Counted from the stretch's first letter, positions 1 through 8,879 are shown. The stretch is DNA of 64,000 nucleotides from an uncultured Bacteriovoracaceae bacterium (GCA_937931205.1 CALHBF010000014.1:62001-126000); one strand, 5' to 3'. The notes: generated from the sequence alone by a model not told the origin. Translations and numbers: made by a program.

Positions 1-261
1 GTCTCCTGGTTGTGTCAAAACACAATGGCGACCCTACCATAAACCACTCCTATCCAGCCGAAGGATAGAACCCTTTTTGCGATAGCGTATAGAAACATGC
101 TCTTAACTTCTCGTCAAGATTGCAGTAAATAAAGTAGGAATCCCCATTATCTAAACTAGTTAAGTCTTGAATTCATTAGGCTATTGAGATTGTTAACTTT
201 ACATGAGAAATCGGTGAAAATAGCATCTAAATAATTAATGATAAGTCAAAAGGAGGCCAGC
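1..261. other. Leading non-coding stretch with two small hairpins
   Basis: No supported gene lies here. Two short inverted repeats are visible: TTGTGT (10-15) with ACACAA (20-25) around a 4-nt loop, and CTATCC (50-55) with GGATAG (63-68) around a 7-nt loop, followed by a short T run at 73-77. This could be the tail or terminator of a transcript that starts upstream of the window, or the structured leader of the SDR gene at 262. It was compared by eye with common riboswitch, tmRNA, SRP and RNase P signatures and none matched. Confidence 0.4.
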
Positions 262-924
262 ATGAATATTGTTATCACAGGCGCATCTCGTGGAATCGGT
301 TTAGAGATCACAAAAATTGCTCTGAAAGCAGGACATAACGTTCTTGCTCTTGCCCGTCATCCAGAAGAATCTGAATTAGCTCATCTACAAAAAGAGTTTA
401 AGACCTTAACTTTTGAAGAAATTGATTTAAATGATCCTCAGGCCCATTTGAAGGTGAGCGGTCTTGTTAAATATTCTTGTATTGATTTGTTAATTAATAA
501 TGCTGGAATTTATGAACAAGATGACTCTATTGAGAATTTTCAAAAGAGTTATTTAATAAATGCGATTCAGCCGTTGTTTTTAACGAGGGCCCTCCTTACG
601 AAATTAAAGAATTCTTCTAATCCTAAAGCTGCTTATATCTCAAGTATGATGGGCTCCATTGCTGACAACACATCTGGAGGGAGCTACAGTTATCGTTCTT
701 CTAAAACGGCCCTGAATATGCTTATCAAATCGTTGAGTGTTGATGAGCCTTGGTTAACTTGTTTGCTACTTCATCCAGGTTGGGTGAAAACGAGAATGGG
801 CGGAGAAAATGCCCCTATTATGCCTGAAGATTCAGCGAGAGGCCTTTTTGAAGTTATGATAAATTCTTCTCTAGAAGACACAGCTTCTTTTCAAGATTTC
901 TTAGGTTCAAATTTGCCTTGGTAG
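262..924 (+). CDS. Short-chain dehydrogenase/reductase (SDR)
   Basis: A classical NAD(P)-dependent SDR of 220 residues; the substrate cannot be told from sequence. The cofactor motif GASRGIG lies at the N terminus, followed by the NNAG motif and a catalytic Tyr-x3-Lys in YRSSKTA with an upstream Ser in the ISSMMGS segment. The PGWVKT segment after the active site is also typical. The start at 262 is chosen over an in-frame ATG at 238 because AGGAGG (251-256) sits 5 nt before it and the first motif begins almost at once, as in SDRs. The next two small genes follow in the same direction, and a hairpin after 1562 may end the unit. A second SDR lies at 20907-21629 and a third at the right edge. 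Confidence 0.88.
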   Translation: MNIVITGASRGIGLEITKIALKAGHNVLALARHPEESELAHLQKEFKTLTFEEIDLNDPQAHLKVSGLVKYSCIDLLINNAGIYEQDDSIENFQKSYLINAIQPLFLTRALLTKLKNSSNPKAAYISSMMGSIADNTSGGSYSYRSSKTALNMLIKSLSVDEPWLTCLLLHPGWVKTRMGGENAPIMPEDSARGLFEVMINSSLEDTASFQDFLGSNLPW

Positions 925-969
925 GAATTAAATAATAAAAACTAATATATAAGATAAGGAAGATATAAA

Positions 970-1194
970 ATGGAAGATGGTGCCTATCTCAATTCAGACG
1001 ATAAAAAGCAGTTAAATGCATTAAAAGTGGAGCTCGATAATCTCAAAACAGAGCAAAGTTATTTTACTAAAAGAAAGAATGGTCTTTCACCTGAAGATAA
1101 AGAGAAATGGAGAGCAATATCAATTCGTATCAATCAAATAAGCGTTGAAATTAAAGATCTTCGGCAAAAAAATATTCTTGAAGCCGGGAAGTAA
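970..1194 (+). CDS. Small charged coiled-coil protein
   Basis: A 74-residue soluble protein rich in Lys, Glu and Gln. The spacing of Leu and Ile (LNALKVELDNLK, then IRINQISVEIKDL) suggests two helices forming a short coiled coil. It has no signal peptide, membrane segment or recognised domain. A purine-rich AAGGAAGA precedes the ATG. It lies 45 nt after the SDR gene and 14 nt before yjdM, so it is probably co-transcribed with both. Function unknown. Position, codon use and ribosome site support a real gene. Confidence 0.6.
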   Translation: MEDGAYLNSDDKKQLNALKVELDNLKTEQSYFTKRKNGLSPEDKEKWRAISIRINQISVEIKDLRQKNILEAGK

Positions 1195-1208
1195 GAAAGG
1201 AAGTCGTC

Positions 1209-1562
1209 ATGTCAGATGAAAGTCAAGTATGCCCAAAATGTAGTTCTCCTTATGGTTACCAAGACCAACATTTATGGGTTTGCCCTGAATGCGCTCATGA
1301 GTGGGCAGTTGAGACAGCAGTTGAAGAAGTGGTCATTGAGAAAGCAAAGTTTTTGGATGCCAATGGTGTTCAACTTCAATCGGGAGACACAGTTAGAGTT
1401 GTGAAGGATTTAAAAGTAGGAAGTGATACAATTAAATCTGGAACAAAGGTAAAAAGCATTCGTCTTCTTGATGACCCTGTTGATGGGCATGACATCTCTT
1501 GCAAAATCGATGGATTTGGTTCTGTTTATTTAAAATGTTCTGTGGTTAGAAAAGATTCTTAA
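1209..1562 (+). CDS. yjdM: YjdM/PhnA-family zinc-ribbon protein
   Basis: A 117-residue protein matching the small YjdM (formerly PhnA) family. A zinc ribbon CPKC...CPEC at residues 8-28 ends in the characteristic CPECAHEW, followed by the conserved C-terminal domain with KDLKVG, GTKVK, IRL and CKIDGFG segments. Despite the old name, a direct role in phosphonate breakdown is not established for this family, and no phn genes are near. The start ATG at 1209 is preceded by GAAAGGAAG at a normal distance. The gene ends just before a strong hairpin shared with the convergent cstA-like gene. Confidence 0.9.
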   Translation: MSDESQVCPKCSSPYGYQDQHLWVCPECAHEWAVETAVEEVVIEKAKFLDANGVQLQSGDTVRVVKDLKVGSDTIKSGTKVKSIRLLDDPVDGHDISCKIDGFGSVYLKCSVVRKDS

Positions 1563-1570
1563 TTTAAGTT

Positions 1571-1602
1571 GCAAAGGCTTCGTCAAAAAATGAAGCCTTT
1601 GC
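1571..1602. terminator. Hairpin between convergent genes
   Basis: Perfect 11-bp inverted repeat GCAAAGGCTTC (1571-1581) / GAAGCCTTTGC (1592-1602) around a 10-nt A-rich loop. It lies between yjdM (+) and the CstA-family gene (-). The T tract is poor on both strands, so termination may be partial. Confidence 0.7.
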
Positions 1603-1609
1603 TTACATA

Positions 1610-3070
1610 TTAAGAATATCTCTTTTTATGAGTAATAATAAGACCGCTTAGACAAATAACTCCGCAAACAATTCCAATGGGGCCACTTGCCGATTCTGGA
1701 AGATTCAATCCAATATCCGATGTCAAAATGTATGAAAGTGTCATAGACGTTCCCAGAATTGCTGGAACGCTGACAATCCAGTGAAATGTCTTCTTATCAA
1801 AAAGATACTTAGTCGCAAGCCAAAGAACACTTGTTGAAAGAAGCATATTGGAGAAAGCAAAATATCGCCAGATTAATGAGAAATCTATTTTAGTCATAAA
1901 ATAAGCAATGGCCAAAACTGGAATAGAAATGAGAAGTCGATTTTTCATGCTCTGGCCAATGCCAAAAGCATCCACAATCGTTAAGCGCAAAGATCTGAAG
2001 GCCGTGTCCCCCGATGTAATAGGGAAAATAGCAACTGAGAGAATGGCCATGATGCCACCAAGGGAGCCAAGGTAGGAAGTCGAAATATGATTGACCACAA
2101 GACCTGGACCACCTTGATCCAACAGTGCTTTAAGCTCAGGATAACCACCAGGAAAAGCTGCAATACCGGCCAGAGACCAAACGGCAGCAACTACACCTTC
2201 GGCAAGCATTGCTCCAAAGAAAACCGGACGGGCATATTTCTCAGAAGTAAGGCATCTTGAGATAATAGGTGATTGGGTAGAGTGGAATCCACTAATAGCA
2301 CCACAGGTAATGGTTACAAAGAGAAGTGGCCAAACAGGGGGAGCATCCGGAGCTCTGTTTAATAATTCGTGAGTGACATGTTCAGAATGATTTAAGAAAG
2401 AAAAAACATTTTTAATCTCTGGAAGCTGTGGGGCCCAGATGAATAGGGCGACCATGATTGAAAGGGTCATCACTACCATCAATAAGCCAAATATTGGGTA
2501 AAGTTTTGTGATAATTTTATCAACAGGAAGAAGAGTTGCGAGAAAATAGTAGGCAAGGATGACGAGAACCCAGAAGGTATTGTTAGATAGAAAAGTACCC
2601 TTAAATACATCTAAGTTGCTGATGAGACCGGCCGGACTCATGATGAAAACGACACCCACAAAAAACAGCAGCATTGCTGTAAAGAGCAGCATGGCCACCT
2701 TGAAGTACTTATTGAAGTAATGTCCCGCGATTTCTGGAAGACTTTTCCCGTCCTCTTTTAGACTTAAGACTCCAGAGAAATAATCATGAACCGCTCCTCC
2801 AAGAATATTACCTAAGATAATCCAGACTAAAGCGATAGGGCCATATACAGCTCCTAAAATGGGGCCAAAGATAGGTCCAACTCCAGCGATGTTAAGGAAC
2901 TGAATCAAAAAGGCGTTGATTGGAGATACTTTGACATAATCGACTCCATCTTCATAACGAATGGCAGGAGTTTTTACATCGGGATCAATCACCGCCTGTT
3001 TCTCAACAAATGGGCTGTAGAATTTATAAGCAAGAACTAAGATTAAAAGACAAATAATAAAAATAATCAT
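1610..3070 (-). CDS. cstA: CstA-family carbon starvation / pyruvate-peptide transporter
   Basis: A polytopic inner-membrane protein of 486 residues with about a dozen hydrophobic segments. The N-terminal half carries CstA hallmarks: PAIRYEDGVDYV, FLNIAGVGPIFGPILGA and the GNILGGAVHDYFSG segment. Members such as E. coli CstA and BtsT import peptides or pyruvate using an ion gradient. This copy is much shorter than the roughly 700-residue enterobacterial proteins, as in many CstA-type proteins elsewhere. No ribosome-binding site precedes the ATG. Instead TATAAT (3081-3076 on this strand) lies 5 nt upstream, which hints at a leaderless message. It is transcribed alone. Confidence 0.88.
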   Translation of the reverse strand: MIIFIICLLILVLAYKFYSPFVEKQAVIDPDVKTPAIRYEDGVDYVKVSPINAFLIQFLNIAGVGPIFGPILGAVYGPIALVWIILGNILGGAVHDYFSGVLSLKEDGKSLPEIAGHYFNKYFKVAMLLFTAMLLFFVGVVFIMSPAGLISNLDVFKGTFLSNNTFWVLVILAYYFLATLLPVDKIITKLYPIFGLLMVVMTLSIMVALFIWAPQLPEIKNVFSFLNHSEHVTHELLNRAPDAPPVWPLLFVTITCGAISGFHSTQSPIISRCLTSEKYARPVFFGAMLAEGVVAAVWSLAGIAAFPGGYPELKALLDQGGPGLVVNHISTSYLGSLGGIMAILSVAIFPITSGDTAFRSLRLTIVDAFGIGQSMKNRLLISIPVLAIAYFMTKIDFSLIWRYFAFSNMLLSTSVLWLATKYLFDKKTFHWIVSVPAILGTSMTLSYILTSDIGLNLPESASGPIGIVCGVICLSGLIITHKKRYS

Positions 3071-3118
3071 GGTTTATTATAGATAATTTTTTTACGGTTA
3101 CGCTATCTGGAAATATCT

Positions 3119-3889
3119 TCACGGAGATAAGTTGAGAAAATCGTTTTGTTTCCTTGAGCTGTGATCGACACAATCTTTAAAGATAGATGAAACATCATAC
3201 TCACCAGCTAATTCATCCAGAGTCAGATAGAGTGTCACTAACATAATACCTAGGTAGAGAAAGTTTTTATCAAGTTGGATTTTATTTTTGACTAAAGTCT
3301 GAAAAATTTTCGCAAAAGAGTTTTGAAAGTCTTCCATTGTGAAAGTGATCCTCTCATTTCTTCCATTACTGAAATGTTTTTTAAAAACTTCAATCACTTC
3401 ATTTTTTTTCTCTTCAGACCATTCTCTTTTCACAAGCCCTGATTCAAGCATGCCTTTAATAAAAAGGGCATCATCGTTAAAATAATATCCTTGATATACT
3501 TTTCGAATTCCTGAAATAAAATCGTGATCCATCTGCGCCCATAATCCTCCAGGAGACCATTGGATTTTATTTTCTGATTGGGAGAAGAGCTTAAGTCTAA
3601 AATCCAAGAACAGTTGCGAGTTATTCATGATCTGATAGAAGTAAATCATTAAGATTTTATTTCCCCAGTCTGGATTTGGCACTGAATCTTTTAGCTGTGA
3701 GACTAACTCAAAATGATCAATGTTTAATTTTTTAAGTTCATTGCTGACTTCAGTCGCTCCCTTATTAGTCAGAATGCGGTTGGACAATATTCCGACTTCG
3801 TAGATCATTTCCTTCCAGGAAATGAGATCAAGCAGTGCGCTCGGAAGATGTCGGAAGATATCTTTAAAAAAAGGTGGTACACTAAACAT
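3119..3889 (-). CDS. Conserved-looking hypothetical cytoplasmic protein
   Basis: A 256-residue protein of unrecognised family. It has no signal peptide; one hydrophobic stretch near residues 211-222 (LYLGIMLVTLYLTL) is probably a buried helix. The sequence is mostly helical with many aromatic residues. A weak GAGG lies 8 nt before the ATG. The gene is divergent from the epimerase at 3922 with only 32 nt between start codons, so the two share a promoter region. Length and codon use support a real gene. Function unknown. Confidence 0.65.
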   Translation of the reverse strand: MFSVPPFFKDIFRHLPSALLDLISWKEMIYEVGILSNRILTNKGATEVSNELKKLNIDHFELVSQLKDSVPNPDWGNKILMIYFYQIMNNSQLFLDFRLKLFSQSENKIQWSPGGLWAQMDHDFISGIRKVYQGYYFNDDALFIKGMLESGLVKREWSEEKKNEVIEVFKKHFSNGRNERITFTMEDFQNSFAKIFQTLVKNKIQLDKNFLYLGIMLVTLYLTLDELAGEYDVSSIFKDCVDHSSRKQNDFLNLSP

Positions 3890-3921
3890 GGGTATGCCTC
3901 AAATAAGTTTAAGGGTTAAAT

Positions 3922-5334
3922 ATGTCGCGTATCTTAATAGCAGGAGCTTCAGGTTTTATCGGTCAAAATCTACTCAAACGACTTGAGCAGGATCATGATT
4001 TAAGCATTGTGGCCCTGTCTCGTCAAAAAACAAATGTCGCTCATGAGCGACTTGAGTGGAGACAGGCAGATTTATTTTCTCTCAAAGATATAACGATTGC
4101 AATGGAAGGCTGTGACCAAGTTGTTTATTTGGTGCATTCGATGCTTCCCTCTGCTTCATTGGTGCAAGGTAAGTTTTATGACCTTGATTTAATTCTTGCT
4201 GATAATTTTGCACGAGCGGCCAAGCATCATAATGTTAAGCATATCGTTTATCTGGGTGGTCTACTGCCTGAAGATAAAAGTAATTTATCATGGCATTTAA
4301 GAAGTCGTTTTGAAGTAGAGAAAATCCTGCAGTCCGCAGCTCCTGTTGTGACAATCCTTAGGTCGGGTATGGTTTTAGGAGCGAATGGCTCATCATTTGT
4401 GATCATGAAAAGACTTGTGGAAAGATTGCCAGTGATGATTTTTCCTCGCTGGACTCAAACTTTTGCTCAAACCATTGATCTGCAAGATCTTATCTCGGTC
4501 CTTCGGGAATGTTTGATTAACCCTAAGGTTCAAGGACAAGTTTGGGATGTTGGTGGAAAAGAAGTCGTGACTTATAGTGACCTAATGAAAATGACGGCAA
4601 AAATTTTTCATAAGCCACTTTTTTCGATTCGCGTGACTTTGTTTACTCCCAATATTTCTCGTTACTGGGTATCACTTGTAACTGGTGCGCCTAAGGCCTT
4701 GGTTTATCCCTTAATTCAAAGTTTAAAAAATTCCATGTTGGTTAGACCTGAGCGACGTTTTCCTATGCCTGAATTAATGGCAACACCCATTCATGATTCT
4801 ATCGAGCGAATTGTGAATGTTGAGGCCAAAGAGGTTCATGCTTTTCAATTTCATCCTGCCAAGAATAAAACGAAGACGGCGCGCTCAGTTCAGCGCTTAC
4901 CACTGCCACCAGGGAAAGATGCTTTATGGGTGGTCAATGAATACTTCAAATGGCTTCCTAGGTTTTTTTCTTTTATTATAAAAACCAACATCGAGGGAGA
5001 TTTTTGTTATTTTTATTTCATCCATCCTCGAATAGTTTTACTCATACTTGAAAAATCGATTGATATTAGTAAGCCTGATCGACAGCTTCTTTATGTACGT
5101 GGAGGTCTTCTTTCAGGCAAACAATTAAGGGCGCGACTGGAATTTAGAGAAGTGATGGATAAGCAATTTATTATTGCTGGAATTCATGATTTTAGACCAG
5201 CGCTTCCCTGGACGATCTACAGATATACCCAAGCGATTGTTCATCTATTGGTGATGAAATCCTTTGGAGCTCATCTCAAACGTCTCAGCCATCTGACCAA
5301 AAGATCATCTAAAAAAGAGGAATTGCTGACTTAG
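3922..5334 (+). CDS. YbjT-like NAD(P)-binding epimerase/reductase
   Basis: A 470-residue protein with an N-terminal atypical SDR/epimerase fold and a C-terminal DUF2867-type domain, the architecture and length of E. coli YbjT. The Rossmann motif GASGFIGQNLL is at residues 8-18, LVHSM and VYLGG segments follow, and LRSGMVLG marks the substrate domain. The reaction is unknown; homologues have been linked to lipid or envelope metabolism. AAGGG precedes the ATG. The neighbour downstream, a secreted phospholipase D-like protein, also suggests lipids or envelope, but the 130-nt gap does not prove co-transcription. Confidence 0.82.
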   Translation: MSRILIAGASGFIGQNLLKRLEQDHDLSIVALSRQKTNVAHERLEWRQADLFSLKDITIAMEGCDQVVYLVHSMLPSASLVQGKFYDLDLILADNFARAAKHHNVKHIVYLGGLLPEDKSNLSWHLRSRFEVEKILQSAAPVVTILRSGMVLGANGSSFVIMKRLVERLPVMIFPRWTQTFAQTIDLQDLISVLRECLINPKVQGQVWDVGGKEVVTYSDLMKMTAKIFHKPLFSIRVTLFTPNISRYWVSLVTGAPKALVYPLIQSLKNSMLVRPERRFPMPELMATPIHDSIERIVNVEAKEVHAFQFHPAKNKTKTARSVQRLPLPPGKDALWVVNEYFKWLPRFFSFIIKTNIEGDFCYFYFIHPRIVLLILEKSIDISKPDRQLLYVRGGLLSGKQLRARLEFREVMDKQFIIAGIHDFRPALPWTIYRYTQAIVHLLVMKSFGAHLKRLSHLTKRSSKKEELLT

Positions 5335-5464
5335 CAATGAGCATTATTGCCTTCAGGTTAAATTAAACAATGCAATTTTTATAGGAAAGGGGACTTTCCG
5401 CAGTCGATTATCATAGAGATATGTTAAGAGTTTTTTAGCAAATCTATCGATTGAGGAATCAGGA

Positions 5465-6904
5465 ATGCATCTCCTCCTTTTATTTATCACTTTGTTCACA
5501 TCCCAAAGGCTTCATGCGGAGTTTTATGAGCCGGATTTTGTTGCATCTTCCGCAAGCCTTCATCAAGTTGAAATTTTAAATCATGGACTTGGATCTTTAG
5601 AGAAAAGAATTCAGCTTATCGAGAAGGCCATGACAAGTATTGATGTTGAATACTATATCTTTAAACTCGATCTCTCTTCGCAAATTCTAACTCAGGCCCT
5701 TATCAAAAAAGCTCGCCAAGGTGTTCGAGTAAGAATCTTAATAGATTATTTCGCAAATAGAAAATCTCCCAATCCTCATGTCTTGCCGATGATGAAAGAG
5801 TTTGGGATCGAAGTGAAATTTTTCAATACCACGCCTTTTTATAATTTTAGAGAAGTGCAGTATAGAAATCACAGAAAAGCTCTTATTATAGATCAAGAAA
5901 CTGCTGTCGTTGGCGGACGAAATGTGGCCGATGAGTACTTTGATCTTTCGCCAACGTATAATTACCTTGATCGCGATATGGCCATTTATGGAGAAATTGT
6001 TGGGAGTATTTCCCGAACATTTGAAGCAAACTTCAATTCTCAATGGGCCACCCATATTAAAATGCCTAAAAAACCGAGTGAGGATGATCCGAGATACCAT
6101 CGTCAGGATTATGATACAGATCTTTTTTTAAGAGAATTAAGACGGTGGAATAAAAATCAAGATAGTGCCCACCAATTCTTATCGGTTTCCCCTGACATTT
6201 CGCAGATACGTCAGTTGGGTCAAAAAGCATTGGGAACTTCTCTTAAAGGAACTTGCAATAAACTTCAATTTTTGTCTGAAATCCCTGGTTTCGGAAGAAA
6301 GAAAAAGTACGGACGAATTCTTAAGAACTTAATCAGAGACAAAATTGAGAGTGCTCAATCAAATATTATTATCGAGTCTCCTTATTTCGTAGTGACCGAT
6401 GAGTTCAGAGAAGTTCTTGATAAGGCCTTTGACTCTCAAGTAAATATCAAGCTCCTTACTAATAGCCTTAATTCAACCGATCATGTGTTTGTTTTCTCGG
6501 CATTTGAGTCAGAGCTGTATGGGATGATGAATAAGTACTTGGACACCTATGTGGTGACCGGACAGCGACCGGATGGATATGAAGTACTTGATCAAGTGCA
6601 GAACTCGTTCTATGGAATCCATTCCAAGACTTTTGTCTTTGATGATAAAGACTTTATTATCAGCACTTTTAATTTTGATCCTCGATCTTCAGATATCAAC
6701 TCCGAACTTCTTATCCTCTGTGAAGATTCACCAGAACTTGCTCTTAAAATTCGAGACAATGTTCGTGAACGTACTAAAGAGAGTTTCCATGTAGAATCAG
6801 GTGATGATCTTTACGATGCGACTTATAAAGAAGGGAAGTTGAAGAAGATTATCTTTTCTTTGATCTCAAAAATTCCTGCTAAGGTTTTTAGGTTTCTTCT
6901 CTAG
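5465..6904 (+). CDS. Secreted phospholipase D / cardiolipin synthase-like protein
   Basis: A 479-residue PLD-superfamily protein with two HKD catalytic motifs: HRKALIID (His136, Lys138, Asp143) followed by GGRN, and HSKTFVFD (His386, Lys388, Asp393) followed by STFNFD. Paired HKD motifs form one active site that cleaves or transfers phosphatidyl groups. An N-terminal signal peptide (MHLLLLFITLFTSQRLHA) places it in the periplasm or outside, unlike membrane-anchored cardiolipin synthases. Substrate is therefore open: own phospholipid turnover or attack on foreign membranes are both possible. GAGGAATCAGGA precedes the ATG. It converges on the CLC gene with a 4-nt gap. Confidence 0.87.
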   Translation: MHLLLLFITLFTSQRLHAEFYEPDFVASSASLHQVEILNHGLGSLEKRIQLIEKAMTSIDVEYYIFKLDLSSQILTQALIKKARQGVRVRILIDYFANRKSPNPHVLPMMKEFGIEVKFFNTTPFYNFREVQYRNHRKALIIDQETAVVGGRNVADEYFDLSPTYNYLDRDMAIYGEIVGSISRTFEANFNSQWATHIKMPKKPSEDDPRYHRQDYDTDLFLRELRRWNKNQDSAHQFLSVSPDISQIRQLGQKALGTSLKGTCNKLQFLSEIPGFGRKKKYGRILKNLIRDKIESAQSNIIIESPYFVVTDEFREVLDKAFDSQVNIKLLTNSLNSTDHVFVFSAFESELYGMMNKYLDTYVVTGQRPDGYEVLDQVQNSFYGIHSKTFVFDDKDFIISTFNFDPRSSDINSELLILCEDSPELALKIRDNVRERTKESFHVESGDDLYDATYKEGKLKKIIFSLISKIPAKVFRFLL

Positions 6905-6908
6905 TGAA

Positions 6909-8072
6909 CTAGTGTCGATAAATCGAACGTCTTCCCATAAGCAGTCTTGCAAGAAAGCAGCAAGCAAGAGACAGCACTCCTACTTCCCATCCAAAAAGTT
7001 CCGCTCCCATTATTGCGGAGGCCAGTGGTGTTCCAGTGACTGCTCCAAATAGAGAGACCATTCCGAGAGAAGAACTGAGAGAAAAGTTTTTTAGATTTAA
7101 AAGGCTTGCCGTACTATTGGATAAGGTTGCTCCCATAAAAAAGAGTGGAGTGACTTCGCCGCCTTTGAATCCAATAGAAAGAGTCATAATTGTGAGCAAG
7201 CATTTTATGATGAAATCATAGGGCATCATTTGTGTGATAAAGGATCGCCCAATCATTTCAGTCCCTATTCCAATGTACTGATGGCCTTCTGAAAGAAAAA
7301 CAACGGCACTGATAAAGAATCCTCCAAAAAATAACTTCCATTGAACCTTGGGAAAGAGTCTTGAAATGAAATGAGTGTAGTACTTCATACCCCAATAGAA
7401 GAGATGAGCTCCTAGGCCGGCCGTTATTGAGGCAATGAGAATGTAATAAAAGGCGTCGCTATTGAAACTAAAATGGACTTTAAATACTTGATGATGAGGT
7501 CCAAGAAGATGAGTCATGAACCATCCGGCCAGTGAGGCCAGAGCTGTACTCATAAGAAGTGGCGTTTTCTTGATATCTTTAAATTGATGAAGCTCAAAAG
7601 CAAAAATGATGGCCGCCAATGGTGTTCCAAAGATAGAAGAAAAGCCTGCTGCGATCCCTGCATAAATAAGATGAGCTCTTAGTTCAATAGATGTCAGTCC
7701 TAGACGAGGAGTTAGTTGAGCGATACTTGCGCCCATTATCACACCGACTCCTTCGCGTCCTGCGGACCCTCCGAAAAGATGAGTTCCTAGACTAGTGATA
7801 AAAATAAAAGGGGCCATCCAAAAGGAGATAGGGGATTGATGATTATCTAAGTTTGATATGATGTAAGGCACGCCTTGATTGATATGATGAGGAATTCGCT
7901 TAATCGAGTACCCAAAGAAAAGTCCGAAAAGAGGTAACCCCCAAATCAGATATGAGTGGGACTGACGGATTTCGGTTACCCAAGATAGAGAGTGAAGAAA
8001 TAAAGAAGAAAGTATTCCGGAAAATGAACCTGCCAGTATGGCGATACAAGAGATTTTTAAGATTTTAGACAT
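6909..8072 (-). CDS. CLC-type fluoride/proton antiporter (CLC-F clade)
   Basis: A 387-residue CLC-family membrane protein. THLFGGSAGREG at residues 97-108 strongly resembles the fluoride-exporting CLC-F branch rather than chloride CLCs, which have GREGP. The C-terminal filter region GGEVTPLFFMGA is present. The decisive support is a fluoride riboswitch in its leader (8089-8154, same strand). It would expel fluoride from the cytoplasm in exchange for protons. Oddly, the first filter motif reads NQGVP at residues 65-69, where CLC-F proteins usually carry GNN and chloride CLCs carry GSGIP. No cytoplasmic CBS domains are present. GGGGGAG 4 nt before the ATG is the ribosome site. Confidence 0.88.
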   Translation of the reverse strand: MSKILKISCIAILAGSFSGILSSLFLHSLSWVTEIRQSHSYLIWGLPLFGLFFGYSIKRIPHHINQGVPYIISNLDNHQSPISFWMAPFIFITSLGTHLFGGSAGREGVGVIMGASIAQLTPRLGLTSIELRAHLIYAGIAAGFSSIFGTPLAAIIFAFELHQFKDIKKTPLLMSTALASLAGWFMTHLLGPHHQVFKVHFSFNSDAFYYILIASITAGLGAHLFYWGMKYYTHFISRLFPKVQWKLFFGGFFISAVVFLSEGHQYIGIGTEMIGRSFITQMMPYDFIIKCLLTIMTLSIGFKGGEVTPLFFMGATLSNSTASLLNLKNFSLSSSLGMVSLFGAVTGTPLASAIMGAELFGWEVGVLSLACCFLARLLMGRRSIYRH

Positions 8073-8088
8073 AGGACTCCCCCAAAAT

Positions 8089-8154
8089 GGTAGGAATCAT
8101 CAGCGACTGTGTTGGCAGTTCTTAGTGCAGTTAAAGGTGGAAATCCATCACCTA
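8089..8154 (-). promoter_or_regulatory. Fluoride riboswitch (crcB motif)
   Basis: Read on the minus strand, the leader of the CLC gene contains AGGTGATGGATTTCCACC, then TTTAACTGC, a variable stem and GCTGATGATTCCTACC. This is the crcB-motif layout: GGnGATGG...CCnCC, the AAC-type junction, and the GCTGATGA..CCTAC end that pairs back to form the pseudoknot and helix. The aptamer ends 6 nt before the GGGGGAG ribosome site, so control of translation initiation is likely. No clear terminator stem follows. Fluoride binding would turn on the exporter. Confidence 0.9.
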
Positions 8155-8171
8155 ATAGAATATTAAATCTT

Positions 8172-8199
8172 GGGGCACTTGTTGTAAAGCAGGTGCCCC
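8172..8199 (-). terminator. Terminator of the DUF3347 gene
   Basis: Inverted repeat GGGGCACTTG (8172-8181) / CAGGTGCCCC (8190-8199), ten pairs including one G-U, loop of 8 nt, lying directly downstream of the stop of the minus-strand gene at 8207. On this strand the stem is followed by AAGATTTAATATT, so the U tract is weak. Confidence 0.65.
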
Positions 8200-8206
8200 G
8201 TATTGA

Positions 8207-8728
8207 TTAGAATTGAGTATCTTGAGTTCCGCATTCAAGCATGTAAGGAGCAAAAACATTCTTTACACCTTTGTTTACTCGCACATCTTGAATCCATGAT
8301 TTTTTGACCATCGGACAAGAGAAAACATTATAGCTACTTTCTAGATCGTATTCTTGAACCACTTTGATAAGAGGTTTGAGAAAATCTTCATAGGCCTTAA
8401 GAGCATCTTCCTGCTTAGTAGAACCCTTGATTGTTTTTAAGTGACTGGCCTTCAGTGCCAGTTCTTTAAAGATGGCATCTTTATTGCCTTGAAATAAAGT
8501 AGAAATCTCTTGTGACTTTTTTTCAATCAACTTGGCATCTTTAGCAAGGAGAGCATTGAATAATTGATCATTGATTGTCAGTGCATCAGAGATTATTTTT
8601 TTATCTTTTTCAATGAGTGACTTTCTTTGTGTTGTCTTGTAATTTTCGTGACCATGTCCATGATGGTGATGATCTTGCGCTAACACTGGAAATGAGCTGA
8701 GTGCCAATAGCAGAATAAATAGTTTCAT
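8207..8728 (-). CDS. Periplasmic DUF3347 protein, probable metal binding
   Basis: A 173-residue exported protein: signal peptide MKLFILLLALSSFPVLA, then a His cluster DHHHHGHGHE that should bind metal, then a DUF3347-like helical domain. The domain ending FSCPM...SWIQ...FAPYMLECG is typical of DUF3347, a family often found with copper efflux genes and fused to CusB-like proteins. The His tail and its place beside copZ and cueR suggest periplasmic copper handling; this is inference. GAGGAGA precedes the ATG. No CueR-type operator is visible in its own 190-nt upstream region, and a terminator separates it from copZ. Confidence 0.8.
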   Translation of the reverse strand: MKLFILLLALSSFPVLAQDHHHHGHGHENYKTTQRKSLIEKDKKIISDALTINDQLFNALLAKDAKLIEKKSQEISTLFQGNKDAIFKELALKASHLKTIKGSTKQEDALKAYEDFLKPLIKVVQEYDLESSYNVFSCPMVKKSWIQDVRVNKGVKNVFAPYMLECGTQDTQF

Positions 8729-8771
8729 AGAAGTCTCCTCATAATGTTTAGCCGCAATTACAACCTTTGAA

Positions 8772-8790
8772 CCAGTTTTTAAAAAATTGG
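8772..8790. promoter_or_regulatory. Imperfect AT-rich palindrome upstream of the DUF3347 gene
   Basis: CCAGTTTTT followed by AAAAAATTGG forms a near-palindrome 44 nt upstream of the gene start at 8728. It could be an operator or just an AT-rich promoter element. No regulator can be assigned. Confidence 0.25.
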
Positions 8791-8879
8791 CCGATGCGAG
8801 ATAATATATTGATAGGCTTATTTTGCTTTGTTTTCATGAGGATTAAAACGTTTTAAATGAGCGTTTTGTGACATAAAAA

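Noticed and set aside
1..261. Glycine or other riboswitch, tmRNA or RNase P tail
   Set aside because: A GCCGAAGG string recalls the glycine aptamer, but the rest of the core is missing; the other RNAs do not match either.
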